Origin: Apostichopus japonicus | Taxonomy: Eukaryota > Echinodermata > Holothuroidea > Aspidochirotida > Stichopodidae | Direction: 5' to 3' | Length of the DNA: 64,000 nt | Assembly (NCBI RefSeq): GCF_037975245.1 | Contig: NC_092583.1 | Span: forward strand, 16,578,764-16,642,763 | In this document: positions 37,099 through 49,649 of the stretch, piece by piece | How positions within the stretch are numbered: the first letter of the stretch is position 1 | Layout of the letters: each line of letters opens with the position of its first letter | Program-made: the position numbers and the translations under genes | Notes under the pieces: generated by a model | Told to the model about the DNA's origin: nothing | Seen by the model: the letters and a program-made list of their open reading frames with translations, nothing else | Databases searched by the model: none

Positions 37099-37227
37099 TC
37101 AGCATGATGGAGATCTGTTCACTGATTCCGGACAAGACATTTGGAGAATCCCACCATTGCACATCGAAGAACTCCCACTACTGTTTGATGGCATTCACTT
37201 TGTCTAGACGACCGGTTATGCCCTGTC
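37099..37227 (+). CDS. Candidate alternative first coding exon of the Ig-domain gene
   Basis: It is bounded by an acceptor (TGATATAACAG) and a very good donor (GTAAGT). From the ATG at 37104 a frame of 41 codons plus one base remains open to the donor; that exit phase (1) is exactly what the Ig exon at 44042 needs. The peptide starts MMEICSLIPDKTFGES and ends SRRPVMPC. A second frame (GQDIWRIPPLHIEELPLLF) is also open but stops inside. It may instead be a 5' UTR exon. Confidence 0.3.
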
Positions 37228-37360
37228 GTAAGTATCATTTGTCTTGACATTCACAAGTGGCAATGTGTTAATTTAGCGATTATTATTTTGCCAAGCAATT
37301 AACTGTCACTGAGCAAAACCTAATGTAAATCTTTTAGGTAGTAAAATTTAACTTATAAAT

Positions 37361-37400
37361 GTTAACATTCATCCACAGCAGTTAACATTCATCCACAGCA
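37361..37400. repeat. Exact tandem duplication of 20 bp, partly offset
   Basis: GTTAACATTCATCCACAGCA is repeated back to back without a mismatch, indicating a recent event. It lies downstream of the candidate exon at 37099. Confidence 0.8.
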
Positions 37401-39153
37401 TACATGTAAGAAGTTTTTTTTTTTTTTTAAATGGAATCACTTGCTAGCATGGAAGCAAAATTCATTCCCCCTTAAAAAACTGAAGATGTATTCAAATTAA
37501 CCAAATTTTCCCACTTAAATTTTAATAAAAGGAAAGGAAGTTTCACAGTCATGTAATATAACTTGCTGTTTCTGAACACAAAATCAGTATAAGGTGATAT
37601 TGGTAACAATAGTTTAGCAAGGATTTCTGTTTAATTTTTTAATCTGTTTGCTTTTCTTGTAATTAAGCTGGCTCATGTTCATGCCAAGTAGCTTTATGGT
37701 TTTAGTCAAAAAATTTACCAGACTTACCAGTAGTAATAATTTGGCATTTTTGGCATATTTTGCACTTATCAGGTAAGTAATAATTTGGCGATATTTCAAA
37801 ATAAAAATGCTGGGACATTTCTGTGAAAGTTATTGAGGGAGTAATTGATGAATTTGATTTCATTTTCAACTTCAAAGTTGGCGAGACAATTCTGCTATCA
37901 GTATTTTTCACTTGTAAATTAACAAATGTTAAAGTTCCAACAGTTTGAACATTTACTCCTTTATTTGAATGAAACTATAACTAACTTAGCCCCAATTCTT
38001 ATATGCAAATTAGATTGGGTCTATATAGCTGTTGTGAAAGTTTCGTAGGTCCATGGTAATGGTTGATACTTGGTTTTAGAGTAGAAAACTTCACTATCAA
38101 TTTAACACAAGAAACAATCAGTATAGTTGAGTTAACAGTCACCCATGTTTTACAGACAGAGGTAAAAACATGGTGACCTAAAACAAGAAATGCACTGTAA
38201 TGTAGGATGCAGTACTGTTTGAGGCTGATCACCTCCCTTCCAGTCATATAGCCCATGAATCCCCCCCCAGGTGAATAACAATAAAATGTTTCTAATTTAT
38301 TTATGAAATATTTGTAATCATACATTAAACTCTATGTCACTACCCTTCATCACCCATCCCCTCCACCTCCCCCCTCCTCCACTCATCACTTGCCTATTCT
38401 CTTACCAGATAATACTTAACTTTGCAGTAAAGTATATCTTTTCCACTAATAGCTACTTCCTACACTACCTTTTGCCTACTTCCCCACCCCCACTCCCAAC
38501 CCTCCACTCCCCCCCCCCATTGGTATTTGATTTGTCTTTTATCATCTTCCTTCTTCATTCAGCATTATAATTAACCTCAGAAACCATTAAATTGAATTTA
38601 GACATTTACAGGTTTAGACAGTCTTCGTATTAAACCCATCCTTATAATTTTCTTACCTCCAAATACTGGTTAAAACTTAAAGGTCATCAAGCAATATTTA
38701 TGATTGAAAACTTTTGTAGGTCAGATCCAGTGTGAAACGATATCTGTCATTGTATGTACCTTTTTGGGATGCACTGAACCTGACCTTTAAGTCAAGAGCC
38801 CTGATATTTGACACAGCTGTTGAATATTCATAAGAGAGAAAGTCCCTGCGCCAATTGAATGCTTACTCATCCAGACCTGCCCTCCCATGGCTTCAAGTCA
38901 TTGGCCAGAGTAAAGCATTAGGTTGCTTCATGGTTTGAATTCCACGCATTCCATACATACTACACTGGGCATCATATGTGCATCTTATTGTAGTTGGTAC
39001 TGGTACGCTTGGTACTGTAGTAGCCTTGTTAAGATCTTAGCTTCCGTCCACTGTTTTGTGTATTACTGACGGTTAGAAATATCCTCATCCGAATTGCTTT
39101 TGGCATCGTACCTCACCAAAAGGGGTTTCCATTTCTTCAAAAAACCAATCACC

Positions 39154-42100
39154 ATGAGTCGATTTCAAAAAGGCCCAGCCAAGCCAGCCCCTGGTCCAGC
39201 CAAGACAGCACCAGGAAAAGCAGCTCCACCAAAGAAAGAAGAGGGGGGAGGTAAGAAAAATGTGTTACATTTCTCCTAAATCTCATCTGTTGTGGCTTCC
39301 ATAGGGCATAGAGCCTAACACCAAGACCTAGCTTAGACTTTGAGTCTTCAATAATAATCTAAAATTAGTTCTGTAGCTAAAAGAGATAGTTAAGCATCAA
39401 TTGTGACTGTATCTATTTAATTGTTGTAATAATGTAAGATCTTTCAGTAGGTGTGTAGAAATTAATTCCTCATTAAAACTAATGTAGAGCATGCTAATGT
39501 AGGCTACTGATGTGGTTGTCAGCCTATTGTGACAAAATGGCACCCTAATCAATAAAGAGATTGCAATATAGGCTCAGGTCTATGAACTGCTAGCTCGGTC
39601 TAAGATTAGACCTAAATTAGCAAAATTAGGACATTTTCCTTACTGTGCTGCATTTACTATGTGTACTGTTGTTATACAAATGACATCTACCACTCCTTGT
39701 TACCCTTCCCCATCCCCTTGTCCCCCTCCATCATGCCCTTCTCTTTCCCTGTTTCTTTCCCTTACCTCTGATACTTAGTATAAAGGAAAGTTAGTTTTCG
39801 AAAGTAGAAGTAGGGTGTAGAACAGAACTAATATCATCTAAAGTAGAGCTACTGTTCATCATCTAAGTACTGCTCCTCCTAAGAATGAACTTTTGACCTC
39901 TTTGCCTCTTGGAATACTTTGAAGTCACATGATCTGATGCGTCTTTCTTTACAGTTTGATGAGCAATCGTAAATCATTTTTGCAATTCTTCCAATTCTTT
40001 GAAACTTTTAGTTGAAGGCTATAAAGATAATTATAATACTGGTAAAAGAAACATTAGGATAATGGTAAAGGAAACATTTCCTGTTTTAATGACTTATTAA
40101 TTTTGAGTTAGTGCCATATGGACTTTGTTGGTGACAATCTACATAATTTCAAATAAGGAGTGATACATATCTCTCTTTTTTTTTATGTATTATGATTATT
40201 ATTTTTACATATTAAAGAATGGTTAAATTGCTTCTATTAAACATGTATTTTCTTGTTTGATTAATTCATGCTGCTGTACAATCTGTCTGTTTCGGTTCAT
40301 GATCTAAATGTCACATGTGAGACTGTTACTTCAGGAAACCCTTGCCTCAAAGTAACATTCTTAGATCCATTCAGCATCAATATTCATGCGAAGAGATGAA
40401 TATCAGACATGAGCATCTTGTAAGCTCCTTTAAAGCAACATTCAGGGTTCCATTCAACTAAACTGAGAATCACACTAAGAATTAAGGCTTGCACAACATT
40501 GAAAATATCAAACAATAACATAATAAGTTCCCTTAAAGTAGCAGTAAGGGTTTAATCAACTTAAGGAACTACACTAAGAAGGCTTTAAACAACATTGCAA
40601 TATCTAACAATAACATCTTGTAAGTTCCTTTAAAGCAGCATTCAGAGTTTAGAGACCCAAGGATCAGGAAGCCTTACAGTAGCTTATTTGAGATCCTATC
40701 TGTGTTAGATTTTATTCAACATAGGGAAGCACACTGAGAAGGCTTGCACAACATTGACAATATCAAACAGGAACATCTTGTAAGCTCCTTTAAAGCAACA
40801 TTCTGGGTTTTATTCAACTTTAAGGAATCACACTAAGAAGGCTTACACAACATTGACAATATCGAACAATAACATTTTGTAAGCTCCTTTAAAGCAGCAT
40901 TCAGGGTTCTACACTAAGAAGGCTTGCACAACATTTACAATACTATCAAACAAGACACAATCTATTTTACTGGATAGTTATCAACGTTCATGGGCGGCGA
41001 TCATGGGGGGGATGAGGGGGACATGTTCCCCCTCAATATTTTAGGTGGGGGATATAGTATCTAATATCCCCCCCAATATTTGGTGGCATAGTTTTTTTAA
41101 GCATATGTTTTGTATTTTTTTATGATATCGCTAGTAATTTCGATATAGGAAATGCTTAGATGCAACTTAAAAGGCATGGGAAGTGCCATTTCCAGCGATC
41201 TGGGGAGGCATTTTCGGCCAAAATTTTCTTTTGCGCTTCGCGCCAACTTATGGTGGCGCTACGCTTAGAAAGTCTGGGTACAAGCTTTGCCTCTCCCTTG
41301 GCAAATTCCTCGCCAGGCGCCTGTCTAACCGTGTCACAATTTGTTACTATATATGACCGAAAATAGTTTTTACTTTTTTTTCTCGAAATGAATAGCTAGA
41401 CGGACCGCATCCGTAATGAAATTTGGTTTGCATCTTGTGTATGAGTGTAAGTACGTACAATCATGTATATATATGATCCACATCGATATGGATTCACTGG
41501 GTTTCCATTTGGCCTGTTTCCTACAAGATTTCTAACCGCAGGTGCGTAGCCAAGAGAGAGAGGGGGGGGGGTGAAGACCGCCCTCCCCCTCGAGCATATT
41601 TTTTTGGGTATTTTCTATGATATCAAAGTTTTATAGTAGCCGTTATAAGAGGTTTTAATATTTTTACACCAATAATTTAACTGTGTCTGAATTTTCGAAA
41701 ATATCATACTTCCCTCTACTCGTGCAATTTCGACCGGTCTGCTAGGGGTTGAGGGGGGTTTTTCTATATTGGTTGTCCATAGATGAAATTTTGTGCAACA
41801 TTATGGGTATGTTTTGAAGTGAAAATTTCTTTCAGTTCTTTCTGCCTATGTGTATCATCATCTAAAAGCTATGAAATTATATAGAAATTTACTCAAAATA
41901 ATCTTCTTTAAACCATTCTCTGGAGGGATTTCATTATTCAAGTAAGGGTGCAAAAGATGTATTGATTTACATAAATTTATGCAAATTATGCACAAGTTTA
42001 CTGATCGAATACTTGGTTCAACCTTCAGATTCATCATTCTGCCAACATTCTTTACCAGTTTCTTTCTAACTCTGTGTATTGTCTTTAATTGATGAGTAAA

Positions 42101-44385
42101 TTTAGAACAAATGAGGTCGAGGTTGTATCTCCCCCTCAGAAGAAAGAACTTGATATTAATGAGTGGTCGTTATTATTAATGATAATTACTACCTGGTGTG
42201 TTCTGTCTTGTTATTAGCTTAGACAAAGTGCAGTATGGAAAGGTTTCCTAAATTTAGAAGGCTGTCAAAGTAGGTTAACTGTGACAATATTTAAACTGTG
42301 AGACATAAATGCAATTAGATAAGACAGAAAGAGAGATGTGAAAACCTCAAATGTGTTGGGTGCTTACTGTAGGTGAATGTCACTGTGACAGTGTGGGCGG
42401 GGGGGGGGGGGGATGCAGGAGGGGAATAGATCAGTTTATTTATAGTGGAGTGAGACAATGAAGACAATTAGATGTGATAGGAATAATCTTTTAAAAAGCT
42501 AAGATGTACATTTACTACAGTTAAGGAAATAGCATGGCTGAAGTTTGGGTTACATAAATCATTTGTGGGTTGGGGTGGGGGGGGGGGTGGTTTTGATACC
42601 ATAATAGAGAGATAACAGAGAAAGGCCTATGAAAGTGTGAATGTGAAGTTCACTGTAGGCAAAATTAGCCTTGATGTGTGTGTTGTTAGGGTGCAGCAAG
42701 GTAGTGATAAGGGAGAACAAAAGCTTCCTCCCTCAAACACCCCCATTGCCCAAGCACAATCCTCTCCCAAACCCTCCTCCCTCAACACCCCCATTCCCAA
42801 GCACCTTTCTCTCCCAAACACTCATCCCCAAACACCTCATTCCCCAGGCACCTCATCCCCAAACACCTCATTGCCTAGGCACCTTCCTATCCCAAACACT
42901 CACCCCAAACACCCCCATTCCCCAAACACCATCCTCTCTCAAATCCTCCCTCAAACACTCCCATTCCCCCAATCACCTTCCGCTCCCAAACACTCCTCCC
43001 TCAAACACCCTCCCCAAACACCCTCCATTTAACTACCTCTTCCTCCTCATCACTAAATGTCACTTAAAACACAATACAAAACATGCTAAAAGGTTTTTAC
43101 TCACATGCAGTACCTTGGAAGAGGAACCATTAACATATTTGAGGAGATTTCTTCCTTAGTAAATCGCCTCGCAAAAGGTTACAGTGGCATGATAATATGT
43201 TGAGGACTGTTTCCACATAGCAACTTAATATATTTCCTTTAGTTGTGAACTATTATGGAGTTTCTCTGCCAAAACTGGTAGAAAAGAAAAACATATATTA
43301 TTTCCATTTCTTTTAGGGATAAGAGAGTTAGGTTGGGGGTGGGGATGGGGGGGGGGAGGAGGTACAGTTGGGTGCAGTATATTTTGGTTATCTTTCTGAA
43401 GATAGGTAACAATTTTCAACAAAGCAATTAGCTGATCAGTTAGCATTTTAACAGCTTGCAACATATGAACTTTACATTTCTGCAGCAAAAGGACAATATG
43501 AAGATTTAGGAAGATTTCATCACTTTTCAAATAAACTGATGAAATTTTCACTAAATTAACCTAAATCTGTCAGAACAAAAAATGTTGAAATAATCATACA
43601 TATATATCATATCAATAAAATAATTTCGAATTATGTATTATTTACAAGGAAATATTTTAATTTTCTAAACATCACAGCGATCACTTTATTAATTTTCCGC
43701 TAATATACCATTTTCCCCTTTTCATTGCGATATTCAGTTATTGAAAATATTAGAATATTGTTCAGTAAAAAAGTATGTAAAAAAGAGGAAAAATTAACTA
43801 GACATTTATTTACTTAATGTTGCTTTTCAAGATCAAACCGTTCATCCAATTGTCCATTTTCTGCATTTTTTAGGCATGTAGATCGCCCTTGATCTTCCTT
43901 GTGAACATTTCTATGAATCTATTTGCATATTTTGTTGTCACTGCTACTCCAATATCAGTTGAGACAATGTCTCCTTATATATTTATATTTTGGTCATTTG
44001 CTCACAAACCTCTTCTTTTTTTCCTTCCATCTTTCTTACAGCCCCAATTTTTGATGTATGTTTACCAGATAAACAGGAAGTGGTAGAATTAAGCGGGGTG
44101 GACTTTAAAGTCAAAATTAAAGGCAAAAAACCACTCGAAGTCACATGGTTCTTTGACGGGGAACTTCTGGATATAGAGAACAATCCAAACTTGGAATATG
44201 AGGTTGACGAGGACACAGGGGAGTACAAGCTTATCATCACAGAAGCCAGCCTAGATTCAGATAGCGGTATTTACAAGTGCTGCGTTAAAAATAGTGAAGG
44301 CGAAGTCTTTAGCGAATGCGATCTACTTTTGGAAGAGATGCCAGAACACGTGAAGGCGGCACTTCAAGATTTCAACAAGACATAA
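39154..44385 (+). CDS. Telokin-like small protein with a single I-set Ig domain
   Basis: Two exons, 39154-39250 and 44042-44385, join in phase 1 across a 4.8 kb intron and give 146 residues. The first 32 residues are rich in proline, alanine, glycine and lysine (MSRFQKGPAKPAPGPAKTAP). Residues 33-131 form one I-set Ig domain with the tryptophan of strand C (VTWFFDGELL, W68) and the strand F signature DSGIYKCCVKNSEGE (Y110, C112). The first Ig cysteine is replaced by V56 in FKVKIKG, so the canonical disulfide cannot form. The tail PEHVKAALQDFNKT is short. Size and layout recall vertebrate telokin, the C-terminal Ig product of the smooth-muscle myosin light-chain kinase gene, and single Ig modules of twitchin/titin-type muscle proteins. 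A role in actomyosin structure is inferred. The ATG follows AATCACC, and no kinase exon is seen near it. Confidence 0.75.
40404..40960. repeat. Tandem repeat, about 100-bp unit, five copies
   Basis: The unit contains CATCTTGTAAGCTCCTTTAA, AGCAACATTCAGGGTT, ATTCAACTTAAGGAATCACA and AGAAGGCTTGCACAACATTG. Five starts are at about 40413, 40521, 40613, 40773 and 40873. The copies differ by substitutions, and one carries an extra stretch of about 60 bp. It is in the intron of the Ig-domain gene. Confidence 0.85.
40989..41323. mobile_element. MITE of the CAGGCGCGTAGC family (copy D, inverted)
   Basis: Its right end reads, on the minus strand, CAGGCGCCTGGCGAGGAATT, matching the left end of the copy at 31804. 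The interior also aligns in inverted orientation (ATTTCCAGCGATCTGGG, AGCATATG, CGCTACGCTTAGAAAG). The left end is CATGGGCGGCGATCATGGGG, a degenerate form of the other terminus. It is in the Ig-gene intron. Confidence 0.72.
41539..41650. mobile_element. Truncated MITE of the CAGGCGCGTAGC family (copy E)
   Basis: It begins CAGGTGCGTAGCCAAG and continues with a G run, GAAGACCGCCC, GAGCATATTTTTT and TATGATATC, which parallels the inverted right part of the copy at 31804. Similarity fades after about 41640 and no partner end was found. It lies about 215 bases to the right of copy D. Confidence 0.6.
42720..43027. repeat. C-rich minisatellite
   Basis: Irregular units built from CCTCCCTCAAACACCCCCAT and CCCCAAGCACC repeat over 300 bp with almost no G on the plus strand. 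Both long open frames across it (PNTPIP and similar peptides) only reflect the repeat. It is in the Ig-gene intron. Confidence 0.85.
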
Positions 44386-44842
44386 AACACTCTTTTTCTT
44401 TTATTTAATAAAATTCACAGCTAGCTTAAAATACTTAACGACAAAAACAACAACGACAAACCAATCTTATTTTGTACTTAGGGGCGAAAAAAGGACTGGA
44501 GTTTATCTCGTAAGGGATTATTTGCAATGCTTTTCTTTTCTTTTTTTTCTGTTTTGATTTTTGGTAAAGATCAGTTAAGCTGAAGAAGGTGATGAACTAG
44601 AATAAAAACATACACAAATGGAAGCACAGATGGAAGTATGATGTCATATAATCCCATTAACATAAGAAGACAAAAAAAATAATACAAGCTTAAGTCTTGC
44701 AATCATAATTTCCTTAGACCTTTCCCTCTCTTAATTAACCGTTATGATTAATGTGTTTTTCCCTCTTGTCTTTTATACATTAAAGATCGTGATAAGACAG
44801 AGCTAACAGTTATATCTATTGTCCCAAATGTGATGCAGTTTA

Positions 44843-44848
44843 AATAAA
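44843..44848 (+). terminator. Probable poly(A) signal of the Ig-domain gene
   Basis: AATAAA followed at once by GGTTGTTTTTGTTC, a GT-rich element, gives a 3' UTR of about 470 bases. An earlier AATAAA at 44407 is only 21 bases from the stop and less likely to be the main site. Confidence 0.55.
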
Positions 44849-47045
44849 GGTTGTTTTTGTTCAAACTTTGAGAAGCATGTTCCTTCTCTGTAACATTCAA
44901 TAGTCTAGATAAACCCTGCTCAATGTGAAAGAAAAACCGGGATGGTTGGAACTTCAGAAAAATCAGTTGAAATGCTGTACTAGGAAGTTACATTTTATGT
45001 ACCTGATATGAGGCTATTTGTCTTGTGAATCTTTCAGACATTCTTTGACTCAAAATTTGCTAAATAAAAATGGATTACTGCTTAGATTAGATTGATTGTA
45101 TTTTATGTTATTCCCTTCCTTTATTTGGTGTCTATTTTGCCTTTTTCTCATGGCAAGATGATCAGTTTGTTTTCTTTGTTTAAGATTTTGCAGGTTAGCC
45201 TACAAATACAACACTAATTGCAATGAATGCTGCTGAAAAGCTTTGGCTTTTCGAATAACCGTTGCTTGAATCAACCCGACAGCTCAGAGGGGCAAAAACT
45301 GATGCTTCTGATATTTATCAAGCTATTGTGCTTTCAAACATTCGGTAGCAAATAGTCAACTTTTTAACTTGTCAACTTTTTTACAGCATACTCTTTCCTC
45401 TGCTGCAGGTATAATCCATGATCTGTATGGAAGCATGTTCAATAAGCATCATAAATTTATCATGCTTCATGTTCATTTTGCCATTACCAGAAGTGAAACT
45501 GCGATGGCTGTTAAAGAAAGGAACATATATACATTCCTTTTCTACATACCACAGCTGGGGTCAGATCAAACAAGAAAACTGAAATTTCTTTAATATTGAG
45601 ATTCAACACTTTATTGCAGGAATCAGAATATGTTATTAATGCTACTTAAGTTACTTAAGTAATGCTACTTGAAGTTACTTGTAGTTGTAGTTGGAAAAAC
45701 TATCCACTGACTTGTTCCTGAAAGTTGTTAGTATCATTTTAGGCTGAGTGTTTTTCCATAGCTGGTTAATACTTGACATATGATTACTCCTCTGAAAGCA
45801 ATTAAAATCCTGAGCTTTTTATAAATTATTTCAGTTTTTAACTTACACTAACATGTCCTGGTTATGTAAAAACATGCATAAAATGAGAATTTTTCAGAAT
45901 AATTCAATTTAGGTGCATAATTTGATGCTAACACCCTCTTATGTATGCTAAATATTTACACAGACTTACCAATTATGTGTGGCACAAATGGCATGGAATA
46001 CTCTCTTGCTGTGAAGGGAAAGGGTACTTTACTCTTGTCTGAGCTGCTTTTAAGAAGGTCTGACTATGTTGAAGTTGCATGGTAATGAACTACCGGCTAT
46101 ATCGAAGCAGTTTTAATATCGTGTAAGAGACAGTGTGAATTGAAAAGAAACATGTTTTACCTTTGGGTATTTGGATATGCAGGCATATTTCTGAGTATAT
46201 GTCAAAATTTTGATTCTTTGGGATTTTTATCCTAAGTACGAGGGATTGATTTTGGTTCAGAGTTACAGTGATGAAATCACTGGTGGTAAATATGCTCGGA
46301 GAAGAATAATTTGGTGAGAAAAAAAATATGAACAGCATCTCTTTTTAATAACATCATGAAGAGGTTCAACTCACCCCTCCCATCTGTTTTTGGCTTCTTA
46401 GAATACCTTGTGGTCTTTCACAAATAGAAAAGCAAAAAACCACAAACTTTCTTCCTCATGAATATTCATTTTTATCTTGCCTTGGCATGAGACCTTTTTA
46501 CTGTTTACTAAAACGTTGATGTTAATCACACTTAGTACATAAACTGTCTGCAACTAAGAATGTATACACAAATCACTTTGTTACCTATGCAATACCATCT
46601 TTTGAAAACTTCTTTTTCTCTTTCTTTATTATTGGTTCGGGAGGTGGAGGTGGTTAGGGGGGAATTGGTAAAGTCAGGAGAATTTAGCGCTTCAATATCA
46701 TATATCAAACATTTAGTAGATCTCTTCTTGTTTTCTTTGTGTGTAGTTTAATATTTAAACAAAAATGCTTCTTTGTGTTGGGGAATAAAGTGATGAAAAA
46801 TTAGTTTGAGATTTTTTTTTTTTTAAATAGTGTGGAATCAATACAAAAAAAAAAAAAAAAAAAAATTCAAGTACAAAAGTGTGGTTTTTTGTAACTGATT
46901 CTAAAGCACTCAAATGCATTAGAAGATTTGCATATAACATACTTTGTGGTGTAATGTACTGCCTTGAATGTGTACGGATTAATAAACTGAACAAAAAAAA
47001 AACATTTTTATGAGCCTTTTCTTTTGATTGGTTTCTGTCTTGCAG

Positions 47046-47066
47046 CTTGGAGTGACTCGCTTCAAG
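47046..47066 (+). CDS. Possible 21-nt microexon
   Basis: CTTGGAGTGACTCGCTTCAAG sits between a strong acceptor (TTTCTGTCTTGCAG) and a strong donor (GTGAGTGG). Its 21 bases preserve frame, as cassette microexons do. It has no established partner; the nearest plus-strand candidate is at 55004. Confidence 0.2.
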
Positions 47067-48406
47067 GTGAGTGGTACTTCATGTACTAATATTGGATGTA
47101 TAATGTTTGGGGTAGGGTCGGGGGGGTTGGGATGGGAGGGGGTGACGGTTTACTATTAAAAGTATGATACATTAATAGAAGGTACAGGCACTTTTCGATT
47201 TAGAGAGGCTGGATGGGCTGCCATTATTTGTAAGGCAAAATGGGTAACTCGTGTGCATGGTTTGTTTCAATAAAGAAGTAGGCCTACTCAATGACGGCTT
47301 GTGACAGGGTGGATGTGGTTTGCCTGATTAATACCATCTATAGCTCTAAATATATACCTCAATGGTAGGGTACTACTATGTATACTACTTAACTATAGAT
47401 ATCTTCATCTGCTACAGATGTATGATATGTAATGTATTTAATTTGAAATTTTGAAGACTCTAAAAGGGAGTTCAATGTTACTTGACATTTTAAAAGTTGT
47501 TTATTCTCATTTGGGAAGGGGATTGGGTCATGGGAGGAGCACAGGAGGGTAACAAAGTTTAGGTGGTTTAAGTTTTATTTCCCTGGCAAAGAACCGCAAC
47601 TTTCCTGAAGATGGTATACTCATACCAAGATCACCCTTAGATTATGAGACTAAAAGTTCATCAGTGTAATCTGCCGATATGCTAGAAAATGAAAAATATT
47701 AACTCTTGCTCAGTCTTCAAGAGGCAATTTTCTGCTATCCTCAAAACATTTTGATTGCATATCGCTCAATTGTCTAATGAAAAACTTCTCAATGTTTGAT
47801 GGTTAAAGCATTCAGGAAAGTAATTTTGATAAGTCTTAGCAATTTTTATTCTGTCAAAATTTGATTTCATTTAAAGGATGATTTTGGACAGAATTTTACA
47901 CTAATCTCAAAAAAAAAATAGGCCAAGACAGTTCTAGTAATATTTATATAAGTATTCCAGCTTGCAACTCAATTATTCAGCTTTAAAATATGCTACTTTC
48001 TTCTCGGAACATTTTTTATAGCTAACTTGAATCTGACCACGGCTCAGTACAAGCCTAAATTTAGCAAAACTTTGGCACAACTGGTTGCATTTAAAAACAA
48101 TAAGTTCTACTTTCTACCACATTTGTTCTTGATATTAAAACTCGATGAAGGAAGTTTCAAGAAAGTGCATAGCAGTCTAGTTATTTTCTCATATCAAAGC
48201 AGGACATGCTAGGTATTTCCCCTTATAAAGTGCTAAAGGTAAGTGTCTACCCCCAACACACCGAACCCCACCCCCTTCCTCTTACTAGTGGGGTGCCGCT
48301 GAACTTTAGCATAAAAGTCTGCTTTAATCTTCGCCAGTCTCTGAGGACCATTGTGAGGGTTAGTCCATTCAAGAATGCACTTTTAATAAATGTTTGCTAC
48401 TTTTAA

Positions 48407-48820
48407 GGCTTGTTCAAACACCGGGAGGATGATCTACATTGTAGTGTGGATGATCCCCTACTTAAGCTCATAATCATGATCTCTCTCTTGGAGATATTCC
48501 TGACCTAGCAAGAGAGATTAAGACTCTAGCGTGAACACTCAGGAGATCATGTGACCTGAGATCTCATCTGCGTATAAACACACACCAGTGCAAGCTTTAA
48601 TGTGGGTTACTACATGTACGTAGTTCTATAACAAACTGATTTGTAAACTATGATGGTGGCATTAATGCGTTTACGTAATGCCCTTTGGTACGACATTGAT
48701 CCACCACCCATTCTCAATTGTGGACATGTCCATGTTCAGCTTAATTACCTCACTGAGAAACGACAAGATCTAGATCCCCCCCCCCCCCCTCCTTGTGTTC
48801 TGAAGTCTGAACAAGCCTCA
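48407..48820. mobile_element. Element with GGCTTGTTCA terminal inverted repeats
   Basis: GGCTTGTTCAAAC at the left is mirrored by GTCTGAACAAGCC at the right, 12 of 13 bases matching. The interior has paired GATC/AGATCAT motifs and a C11 run and no coding capacity. No target duplication was clear, so it is a probable but unclassified MITE. Confidence 0.6.
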
Positions 48821-49649
48821 AGGCTAAAATATGAATCCAATTCCGACAACCATTAAATGTAATCCGGAGAACTGATCAATCAAAGTTGTTGTAATGTAAA
48901 TGGAATGTAAATGCCAGGCATCTTTTGTTTTCTCAGTTTCTGGTGATCAATTCTGACTTGGTAAGAAGGATGCACTGTTTATATTGTAAACTTGACATAC
49001 GTTAAAAAAAAAAAACACATACCTCAGCGTATCGTAATTTACCATACAGCGTTCCAAGGTAACAGATTCACTGCTGGTATATAGGCATAATATTTTCTTA
49101 ATAATAAAACATCTGGTTGAATTGGATATGTCATCATGGAAAGACTATATATTAATGATGTAGATTCCTTTTTTGTTTACTTTTTGCTCAATTTATCTGA
49201 AATTTTATTCAATTTATTGTGATAATGACTTGCTTGCACATATATCAGACTTATTCATCATGTTGATGATAGTCCATGATCAGTCTGTGGGTAGTCAATT
49301 ATACAACACCAGGAATACAGGCAATGGGAACCAGGTCGGAATTGGTGGTCAAGCAACTTTTGTGATGGTAACTTGTATCGAAACTATGAAGAAAGCTAGT
49401 CATGCCTTCTCATCACGATAGCACCATCTCTTCTCAACTTTTGTGAAAATATACCTTACTTGATTTATTCAGATCGAAGAATGCACAAACAGTTTAAGGT
49501 ATATGGCTATAGACAGACAATAAAAGTAAAAACTTAACTACAAAACTGCTCACTGGATCTATTACAAAACAAAACCTGTGTAGGGAAGGGTGTAAGAGTT
49601 TGGGAGCCTGACATCCTATAGCCTTTGGGAGGCAGGAGGGTTGTTAAAG

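Noticed and set aside
42637-43159. Two long proline/histidine-rich open frames
   Set aside because: The C-rich minisatellite lacks stop codons in several frames; there are no splice sites or domain signals.
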